From the NCBI GenBank assembly GCA_026989995.1, contig JALSIO010000781.1, positions 1 through 8,714 of the forward strand: 8,714 nt of DNA, written 5' to 3'. This document shows positions 1 through 5,920 of the stretch, in pieces. The translations under genes and the position numbers were made by a program. Numbering within the stretch: the stretch's first letter is position 1; every line of letters begins with the position of its first letter. The DNA comes from Myxococcales bacterium (GTDB lineage: Bacteria > Myxococcota_A > UBA9160 > JALSIO01). Under the pieces are notes generated by a model. The model worked only from the letters and a program-made list of their open reading frames with translations, ran no database searches and was not told the origin of the DNA.

Positions 1-2238
1 CATGCGGACCGCGACCTTCTGGTTCACGGGGTTGTCCTCGGCCAGGAGCACCCGACGGCCCCGGAAGGGTCCGTCTTCCGCCGGCCGTCTGCGGCGGTCT
101 CCGCGTCGGCGCTCCCCTCGCCTGCGCTCGCCGCCCCGCCGGCGGGCCCGCTCCTCCTCGCCCACGGCCCCGAAGCAGAGCGCGAGGGTGTCGAGGAGCT
201 GGGAGGGGCGCACGGGCTTCGTCAGGACCGCCCGCACGCCGAGCTGCGAGGCGGTGCGCGTCTCCGGGTGGAGCCCGAGGGAGCTCAGCAGGACGAGCAG
301 CGGTTCGCCCGATTCGGGCTCCGCCCGCAGCCGACGGGCGAGGTCGAGCCCGCTCTCCTCGGGCATCTGGTGGTCGAGGAGGACCAGATCGAAGGGATCT
401 CCCTCGTCCCTGGCGCGGCGGAGCCGCTCGATCGCCTGGGCTGCGGAGGCCGCCGTCTCGTGGCGCATGCCCCAGCCCGTGAGCAGTTCCCCCAGGATTC
501 GCCGGTTGACTGCGTGGTCGTCCACCACCAGGGCCCGAAGGCCGCGGAGCTCGCTTCGACGGGGAGGCTCCGCCGGAGAAGTCGGGTCGAGCTCGAGGGG
601 TACGTCGAAGAAGAAGGTGGATCCCGCGCCGACCGTGCTCTCCACGCCGATGCTGCCGCCCATCAGCTCCGCGAGTCGCTTGCTGATGGCGAGCCCGAGC
701 CCGGTGCCTCCGTACTTCCTCGTGGTCGAGGCGTCCGCCTGGGTGAACTTGTCGAAGATGGTCTCGATCTTGTCGGGCGGGACGCCGATGCCGGTGTCCT
801 CCACCGCGATGCGAATGAGTGCCTCGCGCGGACGCTCCATCGCATCCGGCCCGTCCCCGGACCCGGCAGTGCCCTGACCCCGGGCGAGGAGTGCCACCTC
901 GATGAGCACGTGACCCTGTTCGGTGAACTTGATCGCATTGCCGGCGAAGTTCAGCAGGACCTGCCGGATCCGCGCCGGGTCCCCGATCAGCCGGCGGGGG
1001 GCTTCGGGGTCGTAGCGGACGCCGAGGGCGAGGCCCTTGGCGTGGGCCCGCGGGGCGAGGAGCTCTGCGACCTCGTCCACGATCTCCCGCATGTCGAAGG
1101 GGACCCGCTCGAGCTCGAGCTGGCCGGATTCGACCTTGGAGAAGTCGAGGATGTCGTTCAGGATCACGAGCAGCGCATCCGCGCTGTCCCGGGCGGTGGC
1201 CGCGAGATCCCTCTGCTCGGGGTCGAGATCGGACTCGAGCAGCAGGTGGAGCATCCCGAGCACCCCGTTCATCGGCGTGCGTATCTCGTGGCTCATGTTG
1301 GCGAGGAATTCGCTCTTGGCGACGGCGGCCTCCTCCGCCCGGCGGAGCGCCACCTGCAGCTCGGCCGTCCGCCGCTGAACCTCCTCTTCGAGGTGGGCGC
1401 GGTGGTTTTCGATGATGTCGAGCATGCGGTTGAACGCTGCCGTGAGCTCGCCGAGCTCGTCGCGCTGGTAGGGCTCGGCCCGAACGGAGTAGTCCTGGGC
1501 CTCCGAGACCCGCCGGGCGAGCTCGACCATGCGCTCCACCGGGGTGGTCACGTGCTGCTGCCAGCGCCGGGCGAGCAGGAGCGCGGCGAGAAGCGATGCC
1601 CCCATGGCGCCGAGTGCGATTCCGCCGAAGCGCGCGACCTCGGCGAAGGCCTCGCCCATGCGGTAGCGGGCGACCAGGGTCCCCACCGGTTCGCCGTCGA
1701 GGACCACCGGGGTCTCCACCAGGAGCCCCTCCGAGAAGAAGGGCGCGTGGGGGCGCGCCGCCGCCGGCGGCAGCTCGTGGGGGCAGGGCGGCGCCCCGGG
1801 CCGGCGGTGCTCGGCGAGAAGCTCCGTTCCCGCGTAGAGGCAGGCACCCTCCACGGCCTCGAGGGCCTGCAGCCCGGCCAGGGTCCGCCGGGCGGCCTCC
1901 GCGTCGAGGAAGCTCACCGAGGCGCGGCTGTTGGCGGCCACCACCTCGAGGACGCCGCGGATCTTGTCCTCGGCGGTGCGGCGGAAGGTGACCAGCTCGT
2001 GGACGGAGAAGGCCACCGCCGCGAGCAGCAGTGCGAGGCCGCTCGTGACGGCCATCAGCAGGGTCAGCTTCCGGCGGATGGGCAGGTCCCCGAAGGCGCG
2101 CAGGGCGGATACCTCGGTCGGTTGGCGGACGTGACTGCGTGGGGATCGGATCGGATCCTGCGCGTCGCCGCTTGACCGTCCCGGGTGGGCGGCTCCCGGC
2201 GGGGACCGGCTCAGACCGGGGGGGCCGCCGCGATCCAC
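1..2238 (-). CDS. Hybrid sensor histidine kinase/response regulator, 3' end cut by window edge
   Basis: Inner-membrane two-component sensor with at least two receiver domains; 746 residues are visible and the frame runs off the left edge. Residue numbers count from a GTG at 2238. In order: transmembrane helix 1 (58-79, after basic IRRK), extracytoplasmic region (80-203), transmembrane helix 2 (204-224), HAMP (225-277), coiled linker (278-306), HisKA with H-box [15 protein letters not shown] (phosphorylated His317), HATPase with N-box Asn430, DTGIG (from Asp481) and GGTGLGL (510-516). REC1 has the Asp573-Asp574 pair, phospho-acceptor Asp622 in LLDHQMP and Lys674. An Arg-rich linker (694-729) leads to REC2, which begins [13 protein letters not shown] (730-742) and is then cut. 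All catalytic motifs are intact, so it should be active; the stimulus is unknown. The start is doubtful: no ATG lies upstream of helix 1, and the GTG overlaps the upstream oxidoreductase by 28 bp without a Shine-Dalgarno site. A CTG at 2103, preceded by GAGG, is an alternative. A BarA-like phosphorelay kinase is the closest general type; an Hpt domain may follow outside the window. Confidence 0.93.
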   Translation of the reverse strand, partial: MDRGGPPGLSRSPPGAAHPGRSSGDAQDPIRSPRSHVRQPTEVSALRAFGDLPIRRKLTLLMAVTSGLALLLAAVAFSVHELVTFRRTAEDKIRGVLEVVAANSRASVSFLDAEAARRTLAGLQALEAVEGACLYAGTELLAEHRRPGAPPCPHELPPAAARPHAPFFSEGLLVETPVVLDGEPVGTLVARYRMGEAFAEVARFGGIALGAMGASLLAALLLARRWQQHVTTPVERMVELARRVSEAQDYSVRAEPYQRDELGELTAAFNRMLDIIENHRAHLEEEVQRRTAELQVALRRAEEAAVAKSEFLANMSHEIRTPMNGVLGMLHLLLESDLDPEQRDLAATARDSADALLVILNDILDFSKVESGQLELERVPFDMREIVDEVAELLAPRAHAKGLALGVRYDPEAPRRLIGDPARIRQVLLNFAGNAIKFTEQGHVLIEVALLARGQGTAGSGDGPDAMERPREALIRIAVEDTGIGVPPDKIETIFDKFTQADASTTRKYGGTGLGLAISKRLAELMGGSIGVESTVGAGSTFFFDVPLELDPTSPAEPPRRSELRGLRALVVDDHAVNRRILGELLTGWGMRHETAASAAQAIERLRRARDEGDPFDLVLLDHQMPEESGLDLARRLRAEPESGEPLLVLLSSLGLHPETRTASQLGVRAVLTKPVRPSQLLDTLALCFGAVGEEERARRRGGERRRGERRRGDRRRRPAEDGPFRGRRVLLAEDNPVNQKVAVRM

Positions 2239-3560
2239 GCGGCGAGGTCGCCGTCGTAGCCGACGGCGCGCTGCCGCTCACCCACCCGCCGCAGCAGGGC
2301 CTCGGTCTCGCCCGTGGAAAGCGGCGGGCTGGGCGCGAGGTCGCGGAGCACCCGCTCGGCGAGGCGACGGGCCTCCTTCCGGACCGGATCGAGCATGGCC
2401 TCCTCGCCCTCGTGGGAACCCCCGGGAGCCAGCCCGAGGAAATGCTCCACCACCGCCTGCACCCGGGCGGCGTGTTTCCGGGAAGCCACGATGTTGCCCT
2501 TCCCCGTCACCACGTTGCCCGCGGAGAACACGGTGGGGTAGCCCTCGAGGCGGCCCACGTCCCAATCCGTGAAGGCGTACAGCTCGCCCTTGCGCGGGAT
2601 TCCGGGGATCGGCTCGGGGATGCTTCCGATGGACGAGATCACCAGGGATCCCCGGCGATCGAAGCGTTCATCGGTGGGAACCGGCCGTCCCTCCTCCATC
2701 CGGTTGCGTCGGAATCGGAGGCCCGCCAGGCGGCCATCCTCGACCAGCAGGCCTTCGGGGGAGGCCAGGGGCTCGAAGTCGAAGAGGTACTTCGAGCGGG
2801 CCTTCTCGAGCATGCGGACCCGCCCCTGGCGGACCTTCTCCTGCCGCGCCGGCGGGGCGCCTTCGGGCATCTCCATGAGCGGCATGTCCGCTGACGTCCG
2901 CCGGTAGAAGAGCGTGGCACCGCGGAGACCGAGCTCCTCGAAGCGGAGTCCGTGGGCCTCGAGGGCCTTCGGGATCCCCTTCACCTCGAGCTCGATGAGG
3001 TCCTGCTCGATACCGCGCGCCCGAAGCGCGGCGCGCGTGGTTTCAAGCATGAGGATCTTCACCACGTCGATGGAGGCCAGGCCGCCGCCCACCACCAGGG
3101 CCCCGTCGGGGATCTCGTGGCGCGGCCCCTCCCAGGCCGGGTCCTCCGCGTGGTTGAAGGCGATCACGAAGGGATTCTGGTAGACGAGCCCGCGTCCGAC
3201 GAAGTCGTCGGCCCCCTCCACCGGCAGGGGCCGGTCCCGCCACGCCCCGTTGGCGAGCACGACGGCGTGGAAGCCCCAGTTCGAGGTGAGGTCGTGGAAG
3301 TCGAGGTCCCGGCCCAGCCGGGTGTGCGGCACGAAGTGGACGCCGGGGCGCGAGAGCTTCGCCTCGATGACCTCGTACTCCTTGCGCCGGAGTGCGACGT
3401 GCCAGCGGGGCAGGCCGTCCTCGATCTTGCCGAAGGGCCGGCGGTTCTGCTCGAAGACGACCACCGTGGCACCGCGGTCGGCGAGGCTGCCCGCCACCTC
3501 CGCGCCGGCGGTGGCTCCGCCGATCACCGCCACCGCGTGGCCGGAAGCTCTCGTGGTCAT
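2211..3560 (-). CDS. FAD/NAD(P)-dependent oxidoreductase, glutamate synthase small-subunit (GltD)-like
   Basis: A 449-residue flavoprotein of the pyridine-nucleotide-disulfide oxidoreductase superfamily. The FAD-binding Rossmann motif is [12 protein letters not shown] (13-24). The GLPRWH segment (49-54) resembles the GltD/adrenodoxin-reductase type (GxPxxK/H region). A second nucleotide-binding motif, [10 protein letters not shown] (156-165), should bind NAD(P)[11 protein letters not shown] (218-227) matches the YRRxxxxMPA signature of GltD-like enzymes. [19 protein letters not shown] (346-364) is the C-terminal FAD-contact region. Unlike true GltD, there is no N-terminal Cys-rich 4Fe-4S ferredoxin-like domain. 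About 45 extra, largely helical residues (170-215) sit between the NAD(P) motif and the YRR segment, and a tail of about 75 residues follows the FAD region. It should move electrons between NAD(P)H and an unknown partner such as a ferredoxin. The sensor kinase follows directly, suggesting cotranscription. The ATG at 3558-3560 places the Rossmann motif 13 residues in, which is normal; no strong Shine-Dalgarno site is visible. Family is confident, substrate unknown. Confidence 0.9.
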   Translation of the reverse strand: MTTRASGHAVAVIGGATAGAEVAGSLADRGATVVVFEQNRRPFGKIEDGLPRWHVALRRKEYEVIEAKLSRPGVHFVPHTRLGRDLDFHDLTSNWGFHAVVLANGAWRDRPLPVEGADDFVGRGLVYQNPFVIAFNHAEDPAWEGPRHEIPDGALVVGGGLASIDVVKILMLETTRAALRARGIEQDLIELEVKGIPKALEAHGLRFEELGLRGATLFYRRTSADMPLMEMPEGAPPARQEKVRQGRVRMLEKARSKYLFDFEPLASPEGLLVEDGRLAGLRFRRNRMEEGRPVPTDERFDRRGSLVISSIGSIPEPIPGIPRKGELYAFTDWDVGRLEGYPTVFSAGNVVTGKGNIVASRKHAARVQAVVEHFLGLAPGGSHEGEEAMLDPVRKEARRLAERVLRDLAPSPPLSTGETEALLRRVGERQRAVGYDGDLAAWIAAAPPV

Positions 3561-3622
3561 GGCCGCATGGTGGCAGCTCGTCCCCCGGGTGGCAACGTCG
3601 CCGGTGGGCCGGCCGCGGCTCG

Positions 3623-3647
3623 GCGTTCACGGGCCGCACGCGAACGC
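3623..3647. promoter_or_regulatory. Inverted repeat GCGTTC-N13-GAACGC, candidate upstream activator site
   Basis: GCGTTC (3623-3628) and GAACGC (3642-3647) form an exact inverted repeat with half-sites 19 bp apart, about two helical turns. It lies about 100 bp upstream of the sigma-54 promoter at 3736, the usual distance for an enhancer-binding-protein site. The related half-site GAACGC recurs at 3720-3725. Binding by the adjacent activator is inference; in a GC-rich region a 6-bp inverted repeat can arise by chance. Confidence 0.4.
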
Positions 3648-3660
3648 GGGGCCGCTGTTC

Positions 3661-3693
3661 GGCGGCCCGGGCCGGATGCCGGCGGCCCGGGCC
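3661..3693. repeat. 13-bp direct repeat, two copies 20 bp apart
   Basis: GGCGGCCCGGGCC occurs at 3661-3673 and exactly again at 3681-3693, separated by 7 bp. The 20-bp period is close to two turns of the helix, and the pair lies between the candidate enhancer site and the sigma-54 promoter. It may be a regulator-binding pair or GC-rich low complexity; no function is established. Confidence 0.5.
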
Positions 3694-3708
3694 CGGCTGC
3701 GCGTCCCC

Positions 3709-3727
3709 CGGCGTTTCCCGAACGCCG
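3709..3727. promoter_or_regulatory. Inverted repeat CGGCGTT-N5-AACGCCG next to the sigma-54 promoter
   Basis: CGGCGTT (3709-3715) and AACGCCG (3721-3727) are perfect 7-bp arms around TCCCG. The element ends 8 bp before the -24 box, so a bound protein could block or assist RNA polymerase. Its arms resemble those of the repeat at 3623-3647, hinting that one protein recognises both. Function is inferred from position only. Confidence 0.45.
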
Positions 3728-3735
3728 CCGGGCAC

Positions 3736-3751
3736 TGGCACGGGGGTTGCT
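3736..3751 (+). promoter_or_regulatory. Sigma-54 (RpoN) -24/-12 promoter
   Basis: TGGCACGGGGGTTGCT matches the RpoN consensus TGGCAC-N5-TTGC(A/T) at every defining position. The invariant GG is at 3737-3738 and the invariant GC at 3749-3750, with exactly the required 10 bp between them. Transcription should start near 3761-3763, about 30 bp before the sigma-54 activator gene. Such promoters need an AAA+ activator, and the gene transcribed encodes one, so positive autoregulation or a sigma-54 cascade is plausible. A small hairpin, GGGGC-TCC-GCCCC (3759-3771), falls at the predicted 5' end of the transcript. Confidence 0.85.
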
Positions 3752-3793
3752 CGGGGTAGGGGCTCCGCCCCATGGGTCCCGGTGCGGATCACC

Positions 3794-5170
3794 ATGCCTC
3801 CCCTCCGATCCATCCTCCTCGTGGGCACCGCCGAGTCGGTGCGCCTCGATCGCCTGTCCGCCCTCCCGACCCTCGACATCGCGTGGGCCCGCGACGTGGA
3901 CGATGCCCTCGCCCTCCCGCTCGGCGCCTTCGACGCCGTGGTCCTCGACCTCGGCACGGCCGAGGCGAGTCGCGACGGCGTGCGGCGGCTGGTGGCCCGG
4001 GCCGGGCCGGGCCTGCCCCCCGTGCTGAGCCTCCTCGGCTCGGGTGACCCCGGGGTCGTGGTCGGGGAGGGCGCCGACGAGGTACTGCTGCTCGGGGACC
4101 TCCCGGGAGAGTCGGAGCGCCTCGCCGAGCTCCTGCACCGGCTCGACCACCTCGCCGAGATCGCCCGGAGCGCCCGGGCCCTCGGCCGCGACCCGCTGCC
4201 GCCCCCGGTGGGTCCCCGCGCCGGGCGGTTCGGGATCGTGGCGCGGAGCCGTGCCATGGAGGATCTGCTCGCCCTCGCCGAACGGGCCATGGCCTCGAAC
4301 GCCACCGTGCTGATCCACGGGGAGACCGGGACCGGCAAGGAGCTCCTCGCCCGCGCGATCCACGAGGGGAGCCGCCGGTCCGGCAAGCCCTTCGTGGCGC
4401 TCAACTGTGCCGCCTTTCCCGAGACGCTGCTCGAAAGCGAGCTTTTCGGCTCGGTCCGGGGGGCCTTCACGGGCGCGGACCGGGACCGCCCGGGCCTTTT
4501 CGTCGAGGCGGACGGCGGCACCCTCTTCCTCGACGAGGTGGCCGAGACCAGCACGGCGCTTCAGGCCAAGCTTCTTCGCGTGCTCCAGGAGCGGGAGGTC
4601 CGGCCGGTGGGTGGGACCCGGCCCCGGCGGGTGGACGTCCGCCTCGTCGCCGCCACCCACCGCCACCTGCGGCGGGAGGTGGCCGCCGGACGGTTCCGCG
4701 AGGACCTCTTCTACCGCCTTGCGGTGTTCCCCCTCGACCTGCCTCCGCTTCGGGAGCGCCCCGAGGACATCGCACCGCTGGTCGAGCACTTCCTCGAACG
4801 GCACGGGCGCCGGGAGGGGCGGCCCGGCTGCCGGCTCTCGCCGGCCGCCATGCGCGCACTGCTCGGATACCCCTGGCCGGGCAACGTCCGCGAGCTCGAG
4901 AACGAGGTCCAGCGGCTCCTCGCCCTCGCCGAACCCGGAGGCACCCTCGGCGTCGATGCCCTCGCTCCGCACATCCGCGGCGAGGTGGAGGCCTGTGAGG
5001 CGCGCTGTGCCCCGGGCGAGACCCTCCGGGAGTCCCTCGACCGGATGGAGGCGTGGTTGATCCGCCGCGCCCTCGATGCGCAGGGCGGCCACCGGACCCG
5101 CACCGCCCGGGCGCTCGGGATCACCCGGGAGGGGTTGTGGAAGAAGATGCGGCGCCTGCGGATCGAGTGA
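3794..5170 (+). CDS. Sigma-54-dependent transcriptional activator (NtrC-like) with degenerate receiver domain
   Basis: A 458-residue bacterial enhancer-binding protein. Residues 1-125 fold-match a CheY-like receiver (ILLV at 7-10, VVLDLG at 49-54). The acidic pair after strand 1 is replaced by Gly-Thr (ILLVGTAES), and the conserved Lys region reads EVLLLGDLP (96-104) without Lys; only the acceptor-like Asp52 remains. The AAA+ domain (about 145-375) is complete: Walker A GETGTGKE (176-183), the sigma-54-contacting GAFTGA loop (223-228), Walker B GGTLFLDE (241-248), and the FREDLFYRL and PLRERPEDI segments with arginine-finger residues. The C-terminus (about 415-458) is a Fis-type helix-turn-helix, ending TRTARALGITREGLWKKM and RRLRIE. 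It should use ATP to open sigma-54 RNA polymerase complexes. A sigma-54 promoter sits directly upstream. The ATG at 3794 puts ILLV in the normal place; an in-frame GTG at 3782 is an alternative, and neither has a strong Shine-Dalgarno site. The nearby hybrid kinase is a candidate partner, but the degenerate receiver argues against ordinary phosphotransfer. Confidence 0.93.
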   Translation: MPPLRSILLVGTAESVRLDRLSALPTLDIAWARDVDDALALPLGAFDAVVLDLGTAEASRDGVRRLVARAGPGLPPVLSLLGSGDPGVVVGEGADEVLLLGDLPGESERLAELLHRLDHLAEIARSARALGRDPLPPPVGPRAGRFGIVARSRAMEDLLALAERAMASNATVLIHGETGTGKELLARAIHEGSRRSGKPFVALNCAAFPETLLESELFGSVRGAFTGADRDRPGLFVEADGGTLFLDEVAETSTALQAKLLRVLQEREVRPVGGTRPRRVDVRLVAATHRHLRREVAAGRFREDLFYRLAVFPLDLPPLRERPEDIAPLVEHFLERHGRREGRPGCRLSPAAMRALLGYPWPGNVRELENEVQRLLALAEPGGTLGVDALAPHIRGEVEACEARCAPGETLRESLDRMEAWLIRRALDAQGGHRTRTARALGITREGLWKKMRRLRIE

Positions 5171-5235
5171 GCGCGCCCCGCCTCGTACTCGCCGTTGCTG
5201 GCGCCCGCCCCGTCCCGGCGCGATGTTCTGCCCGC

Positions 5236-5308
5236 GGGCCCTTAGCTCAGCGGATAGAGCAACCGGCTCATAACCGGATGGTCCCTGGTTCGAATCCAGG
5301 AGGGCCCA
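5236..5308 (+). tRNA. tRNA with CAU anticodon, probably tRNA-Ile2 (otherwise elongator Met)
   Basis: A full cloverleaf can be drawn. Acceptor GGGCCCT (5236-5242) pairs with AGGGCCC (5301-5307). The D stem is GCTC/GAGC (5245-5248/5257-5260). The anticodon stem ACCGG/CCGGA (5262-5266/5274-5278) closes loop CTCATAA with anticodon CAT at 5269-5271. The T arm is CCTGG-TTCGAAT-CCAGG (5284-5300) and the discriminator is A5308. The bases after it read CCC, so CCA is not encoded. The outermost anticodon-stem pair is an A-A mismatch. A CAU anticodon can be Met, fMet or Ile2. The acceptor has C4-G69 and C5-G68, the pairs known to be read by the lysidine enzyme TilS on E. coli tRNA-Ile2, and the 5' half closely resembles that tRNA, so Ile2 is preferred. 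Initiator features (C1 mismatch, GGG/CCC anticodon stem) are absent. It lies 65 bp after the activator gene; no convincing promoter of its own is visible. Confidence 0.93.
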
Positions 5309-5323
5309 CCCCCGCGGCACTCC

Positions 5324-5343
5324 GGAGGGCTCGGAGGCCCTCC
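5324..5343 (+). terminator. Hairpin downstream of the tRNA, possible terminator
   Basis: GGAGGGC (5324-5330) pairs with GCCCTCC (5337-5343) around a 6-base loop, starting 16 bases after the tRNA 3' end. The stem is GC-rich, but no T run follows, so intrinsic termination would be weak. It may instead mark the tRNA 3' end for processing. The rest of 5312-5432 shows no gene. Confidence 0.35.
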
Positions 5344-5432
5344 TCCGGCCGGGAGCTTCCGGGTCCGGGGCGTGCGGCGGCGCCGCTGCCCTGCGGGCTG
5401 CCGGCCTTGCTGCCCCTTTCGGGGAGGGCGGC

Positions 5433-5732
5433 TCAGTGGCTCCACCACCGCCGGTCGGAGTGGGTGCCGAGGTTGAAGACCGCCACCTCGATGGGGCCGA
5501 TCTCCTCCTCCACCGCCGCCACCCGATCCTCGACGGTGTCCGGGAGGGCCGCATCGACGAGGAATCCGGTGGCGGCGCCGCCTGCGGCCTCGATCTCCCC
5601 GACCGGGCGATCGAGCCCGGCTCGATCCGTTCGGCGGCAGAGGACCGCGTGATCGCCCTCGCGCGCAAAGCGCATGCCGACGTGGCCGCCGATGCCGGTG
5701 CCGGCTCCGAGGACGAGGCAGACAGGCTTCAC
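5433..5732 (-). pseudogene. Truncated short-chain dehydrogenase/reductase (SDR) remnant
   Basis: This 99-codon frame encodes only the N-terminal NAD(P)-binding part of an SDR. LVLGAGTGIGG (6-16) is the TGxxxGIG-type glycine motif. VLCRRTD (30-36) is the end of strand 2, which selects the cofactor. FLVDAA (57-62) is the strand-4 region that includes an Asp. PIEVAVFNLG (80-89) is the NNAG-equivalent strand. The sequence then runs THSDRRWWSH and hits a stop. SDRs are normally about 250 residues, and the catalytic Ser and YxxxK motifs should lie beyond this point. None of the three frames over the next 120 bp restores SDR sequence, so the rest is deleted, not just frameshifted. The GTG start at 5732 has a GGAGGGGG ribosome-binding site upstream; an ATG at 5736 is out of frame. 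The remaining frame is clean and may be translated, but it cannot be a working enzyme. The broken end faces the tRNA gene, about 125 bp away. Confidence 0.75.
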
Positions 5733-5895
5733 GCATGGGCGTCCCCCTCCGGGCGCCCCTACGCTAGCGGACCGGCCGGGTCCGGGCGGCCGGTCGCGGG
5801 CCGGATGCGGCCGAGGAGGAGCACAGCCGTGCGAGTCGATCCCAGCCACCCCGCGGTCGCCCGGAAGCACTCTGCTGCGTCGGTGGCGAGCCGGC

Positions 5896-5914
5896 GAGCT
5901 CCTTTCGGAGGCTC
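5896..5914 (+). promoter_or_regulatory. Hairpin covering the ribosome-binding site of the DAO oxidoreductase
   Basis: GAGCTCC (5896-5902) can pair with GGA-G-GCTC (5907-5914, one bulged G) around loop TTTC. The downstream arm contains GGAGG (5907-5911), the only good Shine-Dalgarno site for the TTG start at 5921 (9-base spacing). The fold would hide the site, which could limit or regulate translation. The pairing is seen in the sequence; its function is inference. The wider 5733-5895 intergenic stretch shows no clear -35/-10 boxes. Confidence 0.4.
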
Positions 5915-5920
5915 CCCCCC

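Noticed and set aside
268..2175. 635-codon open frame on the plus strand
   Set aside because: It is antisense to the hybrid kinase, whose reverse-strand translation carries all kinase motifs; its own translation has no recognisable domain. High GC removes stop codons and leaves such shadows.
5195..5227. TTGCTG and GATGTT as a promoter for the tRNA
   Set aside because: The spacing is about 21 bp and both boxes are poor matches, so a promoter call is not supported.
5301..5320. Possible attachment-site duplication of the tRNA 3' end
   Set aside because: No second copy of the tRNA 3' sequence and no integrase were found in the window.
5413..5424. CCCC-TTTC-GGGG hairpin just past the truncated SDR
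   Set aside because: The stem has only four pairs and no T run on the minus strand, so it is too weak to call as a terminator.
3557..5668. 703-codon open frame on the minus strand
   Set aside because: Antisense to the sigma-54 activator and running across the tRNA; low-complexity Arg/Pro/Gly composition and no domain.
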